This document shows positions 1-10,420 of a stretch of 64,000 nucleotides of DNA, in pieces. The notes under the pieces are model-generated. The model was given only the letters and a program-made list of their open reading frames with translations, did not search any database and was not told the origin of the DNA. Position 1 is the first letter of the stretch, and every line of letters begins with the position of its first letter. Both the position numbers and the translations under genes were made by a program. Source of the stretch: Sepiola atlantica (taxonomy: Eukaryota; Mollusca; Cephalopoda; Sepiida; Sepiolidae); NCBI GenBank assembly GCA_963556195.1, contig OY744529.1:58325080-58389079 (forward strand), given 5' to 3'.

Positions 1-493
1 GCCGGAGACCAGACTCCGAGAATTAGAGGATAAGAGAACACTGCGCGACGAGAGGAGAAACGAGTTCGACCTTGCTAAGCCAGTCAAACTTGTGCCGGAA
101 TTCCACGAGGAAGATGTAGACAAGTACTTCCACCACTTTAAAAAGATCGCCTCAAGCCTGGGTTGGCCACTCGATAACTAGACTTTACTGCTACAAACAG
201 TTTTGAAGGGTAAGGCTCAGGAAATATATGCGTCTCTGTAAGCTGAGGATTGTGCCGATTATAACACTTTAAAGTCTGCAATCCTAAGAAGCTATGAAAT
301 GGTGCCAAAGGTTTACAGGCAGCGGTTCATGGGGTGTAGAAATAGTGAGAAAGAGACGTATTTTGATAGGTGGTGTACAGCCAAGAGCATGGAGGCAGAC
401 CACAAGAGGCTGAGGCAGTTGATGCTGATGGAGGAGTTTCAGCGGTGTGTCCACGATGACCTCAAGGTCTACCTAAACGAGAGGATATACTGA
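1..493 (+). pseudogene. Ty3/Gypsy-type gag remnant
   Basis: One frame (starting at base 2) reads through the window edge to a stop at 491-493 and looks like the capsid region of a Gypsy-class LTR retrotransposon. Visible hallmarks are a motif similar to LVPEFHEEDVDKYFHHFKKI near the start, an LLLQTVLKGKAQEIYASL block, a VPKVYRQRF block and a C-terminal LMLMEEFQRCVHDDL block, an order typical of SCAN-like gag domains. Gag would form the particle in which reverse transcription takes place. Two in-frame stops (179-181 and 239-241) show it is dead. No zinc knuckle, protease or pol follows, because the sequence turns into a foldback at 484. The upstream part lies outside the window. Family-level identity is fairly sure; subfamily is not. 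Confidence 0.72.
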
Positions 494-593
494 TGAGCAA
501 AGATTAGATCCGCTAATACACAATCATAAAAAAAACAAAAAAACAAAAGACAAAAAATTATTAACGAATCTAATCTTTGCTCATCAGTATATC
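484..593. repeat. Perfect 26-bp inverted repeat at the gag end
   Basis: Bases 484-509 are the exact reverse complement of 568-593, separated by a 58-nt A-rich spacer. The left arm overlaps the last codons of the gag remnant, so the right arm is a short inverted copy of gag-derived sequence. It looks like a snap-back or template-switch event rather than a transposon terminus. Confidence 0.85.
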
Positions 594-734
594 TCTGAGG
601 AGGAGCCGAAGAGGTTCTAAAACAATTGTCGGATACTCAAACTATGTTTATTTTTATATAAAAAGCTCTAATATATATTGAGCACTTTTGAAAAGTATTA
701 GTTTTGTTCATTTTGTTTATATTTGAACTTAATA

Positions 735-860
735 ATTTTATATTGTATATATATATATATATGTTATATATATATATGTTATATATATATATGTTATATA
801 TATATATATGTCATATATATATATATGTTATATATATATATATTATATATATATATATGT

Positions 861-892
<32 letters not shown>

Positions 893-895
893 GTT

Positions 896-930
<35 letters not shown>

Positions 931-931
931 G
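735..931. repeat. Imperfect (TA)n / TATATG tract
   Basis: Almost 200 bases of alternating TA interrupted at intervals by TATATG. The reading frames crossing it (rich in Tyr and Ile) are composition artefacts. Confidence 0.9.
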
Positions 932-954
932 ATACCTATGACTTTTGTAACATT

Positions 955-1155
955 TTAACAATAAAAATTAGACATCAATTAATCAATGTTCTAAAAATTT
1001 CAGTTATTTTAAAAGGTTTTTAGGAATATAATATGGGCACAACCTTCTATTTGAAAATTCAAATATTTCAGATTTGTATTGAATTTGATCCATAGCTATT
1101 AGACACCAATTAAGCAAGATTACCTGAATTTCATTTTCTTCTTGAGACCCCTTAA
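955..1155 (-). repeat. Interspersed repeat family R1, fragment, minus
   Basis: The reverse complement aligns by eye with the 5' half of the repeat seen at 49040-49670 and 61045-61665. Shared runs include TTGCTTAATTRGTGTCTAAT and GAAATATTTGAATTTTCAAA, followed by a GTTGTGCCCATATTAT-like block. It carries no coding sequence. Its class is unknown; it behaves like a non-autonomous element or an untranslated part of a retroelement. Confidence 0.65.
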
Positions 1156-2860
1156 CATTTTTAGTATAAATGGAAACATTTTTGAAAATCATTTCTACTA
1201 ATGCCACGGCTAATAAAGAATAAATATAAGAAAACAAAGATTGAAAGTGGAAACACATGCATAGCAGAAAGAAGCATGCCTAACTGCATGAACACGGGAG
1301 ACATGATCTTCTTAGAGAAGACACATTTTTAGTCCTTCTATGTTTGCAGCCTGCAACACATGTTGGGTTGTAAACCGTGGCACAAAGTACTCGCCACAGA
1401 GATGCGTTGAATGAGTGAACATTAAACCACTTCAGTGCATACTTGCTAAGCACCCTCTAACAATTCCAGTGCACAGATTGCTCCTAACAAAGAGTTTTAT
1501 GGTGAATTAACCACTGGAAGAAGTAGGAGGGTAGAAAATAATCGAGAGCACCTCCATTGTGAAAAATATACATCGCACCACAAATGTTGAAAGACTAACT
1601 TGCAATCATGCAAGAGGCATGCCAAAAAGGATTGACAGAAAAGAGTGCATATCTATCAGTCTGTACCTAAGAGACACCTTTTACAAGTGTAGTGTCTGGG
1701 TGTCAATGCAAATCAGCTCGCTCAGCCACCAGAGAGCTCACGAGCAAGGAGGAAACCAATTTCAGACAGTCCTTTCCATCTGATTGTGGAGAGTGATGTC
1801 ATCATCGATAGACTGCTGATGTAATCATGCACAATGCTGAATAGTTGCAATGCATGCAGACGACAGGCCTTTGATGAGAAATATATCTGGATTGGGGTTT
1901 GACCACCCAAAGTTTTATTTATACACTTGGAAAAATGATTGCCAGTCAACTTTATGTCCATAGATTAACAGCTGATAAATCTCAAGTGATCTCGTAGTGT
2001 GGTCCAATTAATATTCACATATATATTGGAATAAAAACAGGAAGGGTCAGTTAGGTCTTTGTTGGGCTGAGAAAGAGAGAGAGAAGCAGACAGGCAGACA
2101 GACAGACAGCAAGACAGACAAACAGACACTTGGTGCCTGAAGTTGAGGGACTGTTTGTGTCCGGTTGGAAGAAATGTTTGTCCTGACTGCAAACCTGTCA
2201 TTCGGTAGAGAAACAAAATATCATTGTAACTTCACAAAATAAAACACTGTTCGTTGTTTTAAACTGGAATTGTGATCTTATTTGGAAGGGAAAATCCTTT
2301 GTTACAGCACTGACTGAGACCACATGATTGACACTAAGGCCAGTGTTGAAATCAAGTACCAGATTTAGATGAAAACAATGGGCAGACGATCAGGACCCGT
2401 GCAGTGAATGTGCACAAATACAAGTTCACACAACGAGGGTGCTACAATAATGATGCGACCCAATCAATAACTCAATGTTATTATTCAATGTTAAAATACA
2501 TATTGATAAACGCTTATTAAAACCCATGCATCTACGGGCAAATTCAGTTTAGATTGAGTAAAACATTAAAACTAAAAAACTTTAAAATATTATATTTTCA
2601 TCCTAACTAGTATTTGTATTCTTAACTTTAAACATTTTTTTATTTTGCATCCTTAACCAATTTTGAATTAAGATTTAGTTGAGATTTAGTTGAGATAAAA
2701 TCCAGATGATTAATTTTCATTGTAACATTGACAAATCTAACCTTTATGACTAAAAGTTAATTTCTTCATGAAATAATAACAAAGAATCCTGTCAAACATT
2801 GTCCAGAAGCAACAATTTCAAAGTTGAAAATTTGAATCAATTTTCTTATCATATAATTTT
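1156..2860. other. No recognisable gene
   Basis: About 1.7 kb of AT-rich DNA. Short open frames on both strands show no known motif. It contains a GA/CAGA-rich simple repeat at 2071-2129. Nothing else could be assigned. Confidence 0.5.
2071..2129. repeat. GA then (CAGA)n microsatellite
   Basis: A short GAGA stretch passes into degenerate CAGA/CAGG repeats on the plus strand. Confidence 0.85.
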
Positions 2861-2869
2861 TTTTAGTTC

Positions 2870-3075
2870 AGATGCCCATATTATCATAAAACACAAAGGT
2901 TCATTTTTTAAGATTTGCTCCAAACTTTATGAAACTTTCATTGGAGAACTACCTATATAAGAAATTACTTCAGGGTTGATATAGGTGAGCTTATCATAGT
3001 CTCTCTGCTTGCCAAGTTTGGTTGAAATCCAACCAGTAATTTCTGAGTTTATGAAGAACATACAAAGACATTTTC
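2870..3075 (+). repeat. Possible retroelement 3' tail fragment
   Basis: Text such as CCAAGTTTGGTTGAAATCCA followed by a TTTCTGAGTTTATGAAG-like block resembles the 3' ends of many invertebrate non-autonomous retroelements and the tail seen near 15330. There is no coding sequence. The class is not assigned. Confidence 0.3.
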
Positions 3076-3187
3076 TCTTTTTATTTATATTAAAGTATTA
3101 AAGATATAAATTGCTAAATATTTCACCTATATCAAATAAGTTTAAAACCTTATCCACTCCCTAAAAATGTTACATCATTTAAAAGAG

Positions 3188-3189
<2 letters not shown>

Positions 3190-3238
<49 letters not shown>
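3190..3238. repeat. (TA)n microsatellite
   Basis: Pure alternating TA, about 24 units. Confidence 0.95.
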
Positions 3239-3242
<4 letters not shown>

Positions 3243-3546
3243 ATGCTTTTATTCAAACATGTACAAGGTCTCCTACACTGGCATGTCGATGTTATCGATC
3301 TGCAGCTATCAAGAGCTGAGGTCTCATCAGGCAGAAAGTTTTTTATGATCCAACCCGATTGCTGAATTCCAGGAAGAATGGAGTCAAGCAAAGAAGAAGA
3401 GGAAAAAGAAATAAAAGTCATGTGACAGCGTACATGTTTGAATAAAAGTATTCACAATACAGCTCTATATTTTTATTGAGTACTGTTTTATAAGCCCGGT
3501 TTGATTCCCTTTGGATTTCTACCCTGTGGATTTTTACCCTACCTGG

Positions 3547-3548
<2 letters not shown>

Positions 3549-3591
<43 letters not shown>
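3549..3591. repeat. (TA)n microsatellite
   Basis: Pure TA ending in CACACAC, directly before the 5S-headed SINE at 3598. Confidence 0.95.
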
Positions 3592-3597
<6 letters not shown>

Positions 3598-3599
<2 letters not shown>

Positions 3600-3859
3600 C
3601 ATAATCATGTTGACACACTGGTTTCCACTAGATCACCAAAGTTAAAGGACGTTGAGCTTGGTCAGTACTAGATGGGTGACCATTTGGGAATACCAGGTGC
3701 TGTATGTGGACACCAAGCTATGGGCAAATAGCATAGTCAACCCGCAGTGCCTAGCGTGGCGACTATGGCAAAAACTCCTGAATGACAATCACCAATAAGG
3801 AGGACGGAAACCATGGAGGGGTTCTCTTCAAGAACTTATCAACAATCCTGATGCTAATG

Positions 3860-3862
<3 letters not shown>
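3598..3862 (+). mobile_element. 5S rRNA-headed SINE, copy 1
   Basis: Bases about 3628-3710 follow the order of a 5S rRNA gene: an AGTTAAAGGACGTTGAGC box-A-like stretch, GGTCAGTACTAGATGGGTGA, then CATTTGGGAATACCAGGTGC, which matches the box-C region and the 3' end of 5S rRNA. The pol III internal promoter would therefore lie within the head. A shared leader, GGCATAATCATGTTGACACA, also starts the copies at 3898 and (reversed) 63317. The body (3710-3862) is unrelated to 5S and contains CAGTGCCTAGCGTGGCGACT. A retroposon explains this better than a 5S gene because leader and tail are shared and the 5S part has diverged. It lies between two (TA)n tracts. Confidence 0.7.

Positions 3863-3897
<35 letters not shown>
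3863..3897. repeat. (TA)n tract between two SINE copies
   Basis: Pure TA separating the first 5S-headed SINE from the next copy. It may be the first copy's tail. Confidence 0.9.
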
Positions 3898-3902
<5 letters not shown>

Positions 3903-3990
3903 AATCACATTGACTCATTAGTTCTTGTTATATCACTGAACTTAAGTGATATTGAGCCCGGTCAAAATCTCTGATTGGAATATACATGCC
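3898..3990 (+). mobile_element. 5S rRNA-headed SINE, copy 2 (truncated)
   Basis: Begins with the same GGCATAATCACATTGACTCA leader, then a diverged 5S head (CACTGAACTTAAGTGATATT). The match fades after about 3980, so only the first 90 or so bases survive. Confidence 0.55.
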
Positions 3991-4179
3991 GCTGGGGACA
4001 GCATGTGAATTTGATATTCCCTAGAAACTTCCTCCGTTTCTTTGTACTATTGATCGGATTGAGAGATGGAGATTATGGACGACTGGAAACATTGATATTG
4101 GAAGAAAGTGACCTGCAGCATGATGATTCGCACCAAATTGAAAAATTCAGAAATCTTAACTGCAGCTCAGTTCTCGTTG

Positions 4180-4937
4180 AATACCTTGAAGGCGTTAGAT
4201 GTGAGTTGGAGAAACACGGCAAAGATAGGAATCGGATTTGCGACTTGGAAGAAAGTTCTGAACAAGAATCTTTACTAGACCTCATACAGAAGTCATAAGG
4301 GCCAACTACTCACAACCCTTAAGAGAACAGCCTTACAAAAGGCAAGAAACTCCTTAACAAAGCCAAACACCAAAGTGAGCCGGAGATGCTCTGGTTTTTC
4401 TCAGACAAGAACTTCTACCAGGACCAGTTGCACAACGCGCAGAACAGCAGATGGCTACCTTACAGTCTGCACAAAGTCCCGCGTATTCATGATGACCAAG
4501 TTCCCTCAAACTGTGATGCTATTTGGGTGTGTTTCTAGTGAAGGCTATGTCATGCTGCCTCACATCTTAGAAAAAGAACTCAAACTCAATTCAGATTGCT
4601 ATATTGAGCGCTGAATGGAAAGGGTAACTGCAGGGAGGCCATACGTGTGGCAGCAGGACTCAGCTCTGGGAAAAGCCAGAAGTGTCTGTCTGAGATCTTC
4701 CACAACTTCACCGGTCCTAACATATGGTCTCCCAACTCGCTTGATTGCAACCGCAAGGACTTTTATGTGTGGGGTGCAGTGTAGGAAGACACCGACCATG
4801 TCGCCTATAACACCAAGGACGAGCTGATTGCCAGGATCAAACTGGTGTTCAGGCATCTCTTGAAGGAGACTACATGCTCTAGGTTCAGGTTCCACCTGAA
4901 GGCCATTGTGGAGGTTCAGGGTGGCTTCTTCGAGTGA
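4180..4937 (+). pseudogene. Tc1/mariner-family transposase, degraded
   Basis: Tc1/mariner transposases cut and paste their own terminal repeats with a DD-D/E catalytic triad. Fragments in three frames line up in order. A helix-turn-helix-proximal part with an RDLGKK-like start ends around 4300. WFFSD (first catalytic Asp) lies near 4390, KFPQTVMLFGCVSSEGYVML at 4498-4557, GRPYVWQQDSALGKA (second Asp) near 4637, and NSLDCNRKDFYVWGAV (third acidic position retained as Asp) near 4733. The C-terminal RFRFHLKAIVEVQGGF block closes at 4937 with TGA. Spacing matches a mariner/maT-like transposase of about 340 residues. Several frameshifts and stops show it is inactive. Terminal inverted repeats were not found by eye. 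Confidence 0.78.
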
Positions 4938-4939
4938 GT

Positions 4940-5960
4940 TGGATCCTCTAAAAGATGCACTTCGAATTTTGAGAGTCTATCTGTCTGTTTAACGGCTCAT
5001 CCACTGGATATTAGTTGATTGAAAGTCCAATTTGTACAGAGAATTCAAATCATTTGATTTACCTGGCATAGGGACAAACTCTAGAACTTTTTGGCACCAG
5101 AGTATGGCTTTCTCAGGGACTAGGCCCTTTTGACTAAATGAGATGCAATTCGCTTTGGTTCTAGGAAGCTACTCATTAAGTAGCAATACCCACCGATCAT
5201 AAAATGTTTTTGATAATCACCGATTTCAAGGTAGTTCTACTAAAATAGTCATATTTTATAAACCAAAGCAGTTTAATTCCTCAAAATACCACCATTTTGT
5301 TCGGAAATTAATATCCTTTCACATGCATTAATAATAATCTACATGATACATTTTAAGAGTTTTCAGCAAATAAAGTCATAAAAATGTTAACCTCATTTTC
5401 GACTATTAATGTCACTTTTTTTAAAACTCCCAGTTCTTTTAAAAATGTCATACCATTCTTCTATGGGGAATTTTGTCATGAAATTTGGAAACAATCAGGA
5501 AAAATATCAAATTCAATTATTGTTCAGGTACAAAATTAATTGATCCATTATTTTTTTGCAATCTTAAAAATAAACTTTCAACATGACATGTATCGAACAT
5601 TTTTTTAAAACTATTTTTCGTACCCTAATTAATAAATAAATCAATCTTTTATCTTTTATTATGCATTAAAATTATAATTGTATGTTTTGTCTTTCGGTAG
5701 TAGAAATTTTGAATTACCCTATCCGAAAAAATATTGTTGCCTTTTCAGCGACAGTCAACAATTGCTGCTAGTATTGCTGATATAGCAATCAATCAACAGC
5801 AGCAGCTAGTTATAAACAGTTAGCTTTGTAAAATTCGTTTAAGGACTTTTTTGGAAAAAAAGAAAGACAAAAAATACTTTCTGTGCTTAAAAAAGTTAAT
5901 GCTGTTTGTGGTTCTTTTATAAAAAAAATACTTCAAGAAATACTGGTTTTCAAATATACT
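4940..5960. other. No recognisable gene
   Basis: About 1 kb of AT-rich DNA. No coding motif, repeat array or structured RNA was seen. Confidence 0.5.
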
Positions 5961-5964
5961 CAAA

Positions 5965-6015
5965 GTCATTATTACTAGAATTAAAATTCGAAATTTTAAT
6001 TCTAGTAATAATGAC
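5965..6015. repeat. Near-perfect palindrome, 24-bp arms
   Basis: Bases 5965-5988 and 5992-6015 are exact reverse complements with only CGA between them. It sits just outside the long inverted-repeat element that starts near 6020. Confidence 0.92.
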
Positions 6016-6019
6016 TTCC

Positions 6020-7058
6020 TAGTCGCCACTTGAAAAAAAAAAAAAAAAGATTCTACTTTTTTTAGGCGATTACGTGTGAATACCCTAAAAGTCTTGGCGG
6101 GAAAAAGAAAAAAGACAACAAAAAAATAATTTAGAATTTAGAGTGGGGGATCAGTTTCGCACATAAATTTAATGTAAAATGATCTCCTATTTCTCGGCCA
6201 TTCTTGCCTTTTAGTGCAATTTAAAAAATATTTTTTCAAGCTGAAAACTTGATATAAAAAAATAATTACTTTAACACTATCTCTAGGATCAAGTGATAAG
6301 CCTACCTCCTAAAAATGCCTTCTCTTGAACATGTTGTACCATTAACCGTAAATCTGAGTGACAAGCCACCCCCTAAAAAAACTCCCTTAACCCTAAGTCT
6401 GAATGGCAACCTCCATCCAAAACAAAACCCCTTCCTTAACCTTATCACTAACCCTAAGTCAAAGTGGCAAGCCCCCATCCTACAAAAAGCCCATTAAAAC
6501 CACACATAATCGTCTAAAGAAAAAAAGTAGAGCCTCATAAAGAAAAACGCACAGGATTTATTTCCCATAGAAAAAAAATTCATTAATGTCCTAAAACGCT
6601 GGAATGGCCAGGATATGGTGAATTATTTTACATTACATTTATGTCTAAATTCTATATATAATTGTTGTTTTTCTTTCTGCTAAGTTTTCTGGGTGTTCAC
6701 ACGTAATTGCCCTAGCCCTACCACTAACCCGAAGTTCGAGTGACAAGCCCCCCTCCCACAAAGACCCTCTTAAAATTACATATAATCGTCTACAAAAAAA
6801 GAAAGGGAGAAAAGGAGAGCCCCCTAAAAAAACAAAAGAAAAACGCAGAGAATTTATTTCCCATAGAAAAAAGGTTAATGCCCTAAAACGCTAGAATGGC
6901 CCTAAAATGGGGCATTATTTTACATTAAATTTATAAGTGAAACTAATCTCCACTATAAATTCTAAAATAATTGTTTTTGTTTCTTTCTGCCAAGTTTTTC
7001 AGGATGTTCATATGTAATTGCCTAAAAAAGGTAGAATCTCATATTTTAGGGGCGATTT
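6020..7058. mobile_element. Non-autonomous DNA element with long TIRs and internal duplication
   Basis: The left end (AGATTCTAC, a T run, then AGGCGATTACGTGTGAATAC) is inverted at the right end near 6940-7040 (GCAATTACATATGAAC read on the minus strand), with homology continuing inward for more than 100 bp, including TTTAATGTAAAAT. The interior holds short runs of YCCTAAYCCTAAGTCYGAGTGGCAA. A segment of about 320-400 bp, from this block to the right terminus, is present twice in tandem (about 6300-6720 and 6715-7030), so a right-end-like sequence also lies near 6650-6720. There is no transposase. A related partial copy lies at 40840-41213. Class is unknown; no clear target duplication was found. 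Confidence 0.65.
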
Positions 7059-7850
7059 AGCGGAATGTGTAAATCAATACCAAAGAAATCTTGCAATATA
7101 TTTATTTTTAAACAGTCCTAGTATTAGATTTCAGTTTCTTGTACATAAAATGTATTACAATTCAACTTTGAGTTCTCCAACTTCTTTGTTTTTAATAGAT
7201 ACATGGTATTTTTTTAAGTTATTGCAACATACTTATGTGCATTTACTGCAGATTACTTGGAAATCATTTATTTTTGGAGATTTTCAGTGGCATATTCTGA
7301 TTCTTTGTACAAAAATACACTTATATGGCAAATTTCATTGCTTAATCTTGTGTTTTAACAAAGATATAAGATTTTTATTGAAAAAAATGTGACCAAACGC
7401 ATATGTCTAACTTTGCCCGTGTGTGGAGGCAAGGAAATTATTTTTATTAACTATGTAAATACGTGTATCTAACAAAGAGAAGGTGTTACACATAATATAA
7501 ATATTATAGGAAATATATTACATTGTTTACTTGTTTGCATGTGTTTTCTGATGTTACTATTAAGCCACAGCTTTAAAGTGTGAATGAGTCTAGACAGCTG
7601 TTGATTGAAACTACTTATTCGGCTCACCTTGCTTATCACCTTGTCAGTGATATTTCAACATGATACTTAATATATGTTAAAAAGAAAACATCTTCAAGAT
7701 CGCTATTGCAAAATTAGTTCTCCGTAGAACAAATGAATAATAAATAACCCATTTTTATGATTTTACCTACTTTTAAGGGCAGCATTAATTTGCTCATGAA
7801 AAAATCTATATATAAAGCAAGTGCTTTGTATTAGTGTATGTATGTCATGG
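7059..7850. other. No recognisable gene
   Basis: AT-rich. An open frame of 124 codons starts in the adjacent element's end (7018-7392) but its make-up (Phe, Ile, Leu, Lys) follows base composition and it has no known motif. Confidence 0.45.
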
Positions 7851-7925
7851 CATCACGGTTAAATGGTTGATCTCAAAGCCAAACTAACCGCAGATTTGGA
7901 ATCAACACCTTCGATCCAACGTCCT
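7851..7925 (+). mobile_element. tRNA-like SINE head, candidate
   Basis: GGCATCACGGTTAAATGGTT resembles a pol III box A region, and a box-B-like GATTTGGAATCAACACC follows about 40 bases later. The spacing fits a degenerate tRNA-derived SINE head. The body was not defined. Confidence 0.35.
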
Positions 7926-8315
7926 TATCAATGTCAGAAGTTCTGGAACATTTTCTAAAACTCATTATTCATAATTAAAAGTATGTAAAAATGACATTAG
8001 AAACAAATGTTCCGACATTTTTAATGTTTTCTTTTCCAGCCGACCTAACAAAATTCTTACTTATCATAATCTGAACCTTTTCACTACCAGTAACAAAAAT
8101 AAATAAAACTATAAAAATAAGTCAAGATTGTTTTTTGAGTCAAATCGTCGTACGCATCTGCCATCTTTTAAAAAGAAATTTTTATTAGAATTTTTCTTTA
8201 TGTTTTTTTATTTATTTTAAGCAATCGAACTATTTTAGATCTACACAGAGAGATCTCTACTCCAAATTCATAAACACTATAAATAGGTTAAAAAGACAAA
8301 ATATTTTCATTTGTT
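7926..8315. other. No recognisable gene
   Basis: AT-rich, no motif seen. Confidence 0.4.
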
Positions 8316-8460
8316 AGGTGGCTGTGTTCGCCTTCACTCTAATTTTATGCCATCTTTCAGGGGTTCGAATCTCACACTAGACAATTGTTTTGGTTTTGGC
8401 TGCAGAATTGCAGTTATTTCGTAGCCGATATCAGTCATCATCATAAACCTGAATAAATGT
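8316..8460 (+). mobile_element. tRNA-like SINE, candidate
   Basis: A canonical box B, GGGTTCGAATCTC, lies near 8360-8372, about 45 bases after a GGTGGCTGTGTTCGCC box-A-like stretch. The part that would form a tRNA is not foldable as a complete cloverleaf by eye, so a SINE head is more likely than a tRNA gene. A body with TTTTGGCTGCAGAATTGCAG follows. Confidence 0.42.
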
Positions 8461-9010
8461 TTTGTTTAATTATATTATTGCAATTTAAAGTATATAAAAA
8501 ACGGTGTTTTTATTTGAGCTGACGTGCAGAAGAAGCGAAAGGTTTACGAAACATGACATTGACAGATACTTCAGCTTGTAAGATTTATAATCCTTAAAAA
8601 AATGTAAATGTAACATTTAAAAGAAATAATCTCTCATGAGGAATCCTGATATATTTTAAAGTAAAATGCTTGCTTACATTGTTAAACTGTGGAAACAATA
8701 CTAGAGATTCCTTTAGGAGAGTTGTCTGTTTGTATGTCTGGAAAATGGTTCCCAAGATACTCGACCACACCATAAAGTTGATATTTTCTTAAACAGTGTT
8801 GCTTCGGATGCAATATATCGAAAATTCAGTAGAAGAATATTTATTTTTTGAGGGTCAACTAGACTGGGTTTTGTGAATTCAACGTTATTATTTAGTAATT
8901 TGAAAAAAAATCAATGTAATATGTAGTAATTTTGCTGACTTATTCTTGCGCACGTGATGTCACAGTGAGAGGTAGGCAGACCATCCACTCATACTTCCAC
9001 ACATGACGTC
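8461..9010. other. No recognisable gene
   Basis: AT-rich DNA with no supported feature. Confidence 0.4.
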
Positions 9011-9175
9011 ATGTGCAATCAAAGTTAAGCAACGCCTATACTGGCCAGTATTAAATGGGTAACGACTGGGAGTGTCAGCATTCGCTGCTAGGGGCGCATC
9101 AGGCGATTGCAGTAAAGCTTGGGAGAATGTCAGCATTCACCAGTAGTGACGACTCAGGCAAAAGTTTGAGAGAGT
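9011..9175 (+). mobile_element. 5S rRNA-headed SINE, variant body
   Basis: AGTTAAGCAACGCC, then GGCCAGTATTAAATGGGTAA and CGACTGGGAGT match the order of a 5S rRNA gene (box A, intermediate element, box C). The tail differs from the copy at 3598: it has GTCAGCATTCGCTGCTAGGG followed by GCGCATCAGG, which resembles the central block of the 328-bp units at 17871-18856 (GTCGGCATTCCCCGGTAGGG). A second, weaker copy of that block follows at 9127-9165. Confidence 0.55.
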
Positions 9176-9187
9176 GTCGACTCTATT

Positions 9188-9395
9188 GTACAACAGAGAT
9201 GCAGCCGTAACTGTTGACTCTTTGGTACAACAGAGGCGCTGCCGTAAACTGTCAGCTCTTTGGTACAACAGAGGTGCTGCCGTAAACTGTCAGCTCTTTA
9301 GTACAACAGAGGTGCCGCCGTAAACTGTCGGCTCTTTGGTACAACAGAGGCGCTGCCGTAAACTGTTGGCTCTTTGCTACAACAGTGTGACAATA
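9188..9395. repeat. 38-bp minisatellite, block 1
   Basis: GTACAACAGAGGYGCTGCCG then TAAACTGTCRGCTCTTTG recurs with a spacing of 38 bases (one 37), at 9188, 9225, 9263, 9301, 9339 and 9377. It directly follows the SINE above. The open frames across it are repeat artefacts. Confidence 0.93.
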
Positions 9396-9683
9396 AAGAG
9401 GAACACTCACCGGCAGGAAAAAGAATGAGGTGCTTCGCATGTCGTGTCTGCAGGCTAAAGAAGGGCTTCTCTTTATCGGTGCAGGTTTTTATGGTGGTGC
9501 CTGATTTGCGTATGTGAAGATCAGCTGATATAAATGAAGAGGGCAGCTGGGAAGCAGGGTGAAGCGATTTGGATTGCAGAAAGGCAGAGAGAAAGTGGGT
9601 TGCACGAAAATCGGGTGGAAGTTGTATTACAGTCAAAACTTCTTTTTTTATTCTTTTATTTTTCTGGCACAGTTAGTTAACAA

Positions 9684-9868
9684 ACAGAGGTGCTACCGTA
9701 AACTGTCGGCTCTTTGGTACAACAGAGGCGCCACCATAAACTGTCAGCTTTTTTTTTACAACAAAAGCGCTGCTATAAACTGTCATCTCTTTAGTACAAC
9801 AGACGTGCTGCCGTAAACGGTCGTCTCTTTGGTACAACATTGGTGCCACCGTAAACTGTCGGCCTAAA
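9684..9868. repeat. 38-bp minisatellite, block 2
   Basis: Five further diverged copies of the same 38-bp unit. They are separated from block 1 by about 290 bp of unrelated sequence, so either the array was split by an insertion or it was duplicated. Confidence 0.88.
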
Positions 9869-9871
9869 CTT

Positions 9872-10190
9872 TTGTTGTCATGATATCATGCTCTCAGGCA
9901 TTTACTCGTACTTTTTCATTAAAAAATAACTCGATTTAATTTGGTCTATTAATTCAGTGTGGTATATTTTCATTCGTTATGATACTTTCCTCCCAGGCAT
10001 TACCTACACTTTTCGGCAGAGGAGCGGGGGCATTATAATACACGTTCGTTCCCATGTATACCATTTTCTCAGGATAAACTTTTCTTTTTCATGAAGGAAT
10101 AGTGTACTAAATATTCTGTTGTGATCATATCATGCTCCCAGACATTAACTCCTACTTTTTAAGGTGAGGGGAATATAGCTTTACACTGAC
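9872..10190. repeat. Degenerate long-period repeat
   Basis: A block like TGTTGTCATGATATCATGCT then CTCAGGCATTTACTC appears at about 9876, 9975 (weak) and 10118, giving a loose period of roughly 120 bp. Confidence 0.5.
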
Positions 10191-10254
10191 TTCAAAAATG
10201 TTTCCACAAACTTTATTGAATAAAAAAGGGATGTAAATACTGGCTTTTAACATC

Positions 10255-10420
10255 TAATTATTTATATCTTTAATAACACCAACAGTTAAAAAAAAAGCTT
10301 CGAACATAATGTTGCAAAGACATAGGATTGATTTCAAAATAATATTTTGTTGCAAAATACTAATGCAAATACAAATATTCCCAGGCAACGCCCGGTCAGG
10401 ACAGCTAGTTACTAATATTA
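10255..10420 (-). repeat. Interspersed repeat end, minus strand
   Basis: On the minus strand the end reads ACTAGCTGTCCTGACCGGGC then GTTGCCTGGGAATATTTG, a type of terminus common to dispersed repeats in invertebrates. A related end on the plus strand occurs at 13968. The body is AT-rich and non-coding. Confidence 0.45.

Noticed and set aside
704..1023. Overlapping open frames rich in Tyr/Ile
   Set aside because: They are translations of the TA tract in several frames; the same artefact recurs at 3179, 11559, 30342, 44577, 45303 and 53700.
3628..3716. Functional 5S rRNA gene
   Set aside because: The match is diverged and is embedded in a dispersed leader-head-body unit found several times.
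7018..7392. 124-codon open frame
   Set aside because: It starts inside the terminus of a non-autonomous element, has AT-driven composition and no recognisable domain.
8316..8375. Functional tRNA gene
   Set aside because: Box B is good but no complete cloverleaf could be folded by eye; a SINE head is more likely.
9252..9636. Minus-strand open frames of 62 and 112 codons
   Set aside because: Their C-terminal parts are translations of the 38-bp minisatellite; no domain elsewhere.
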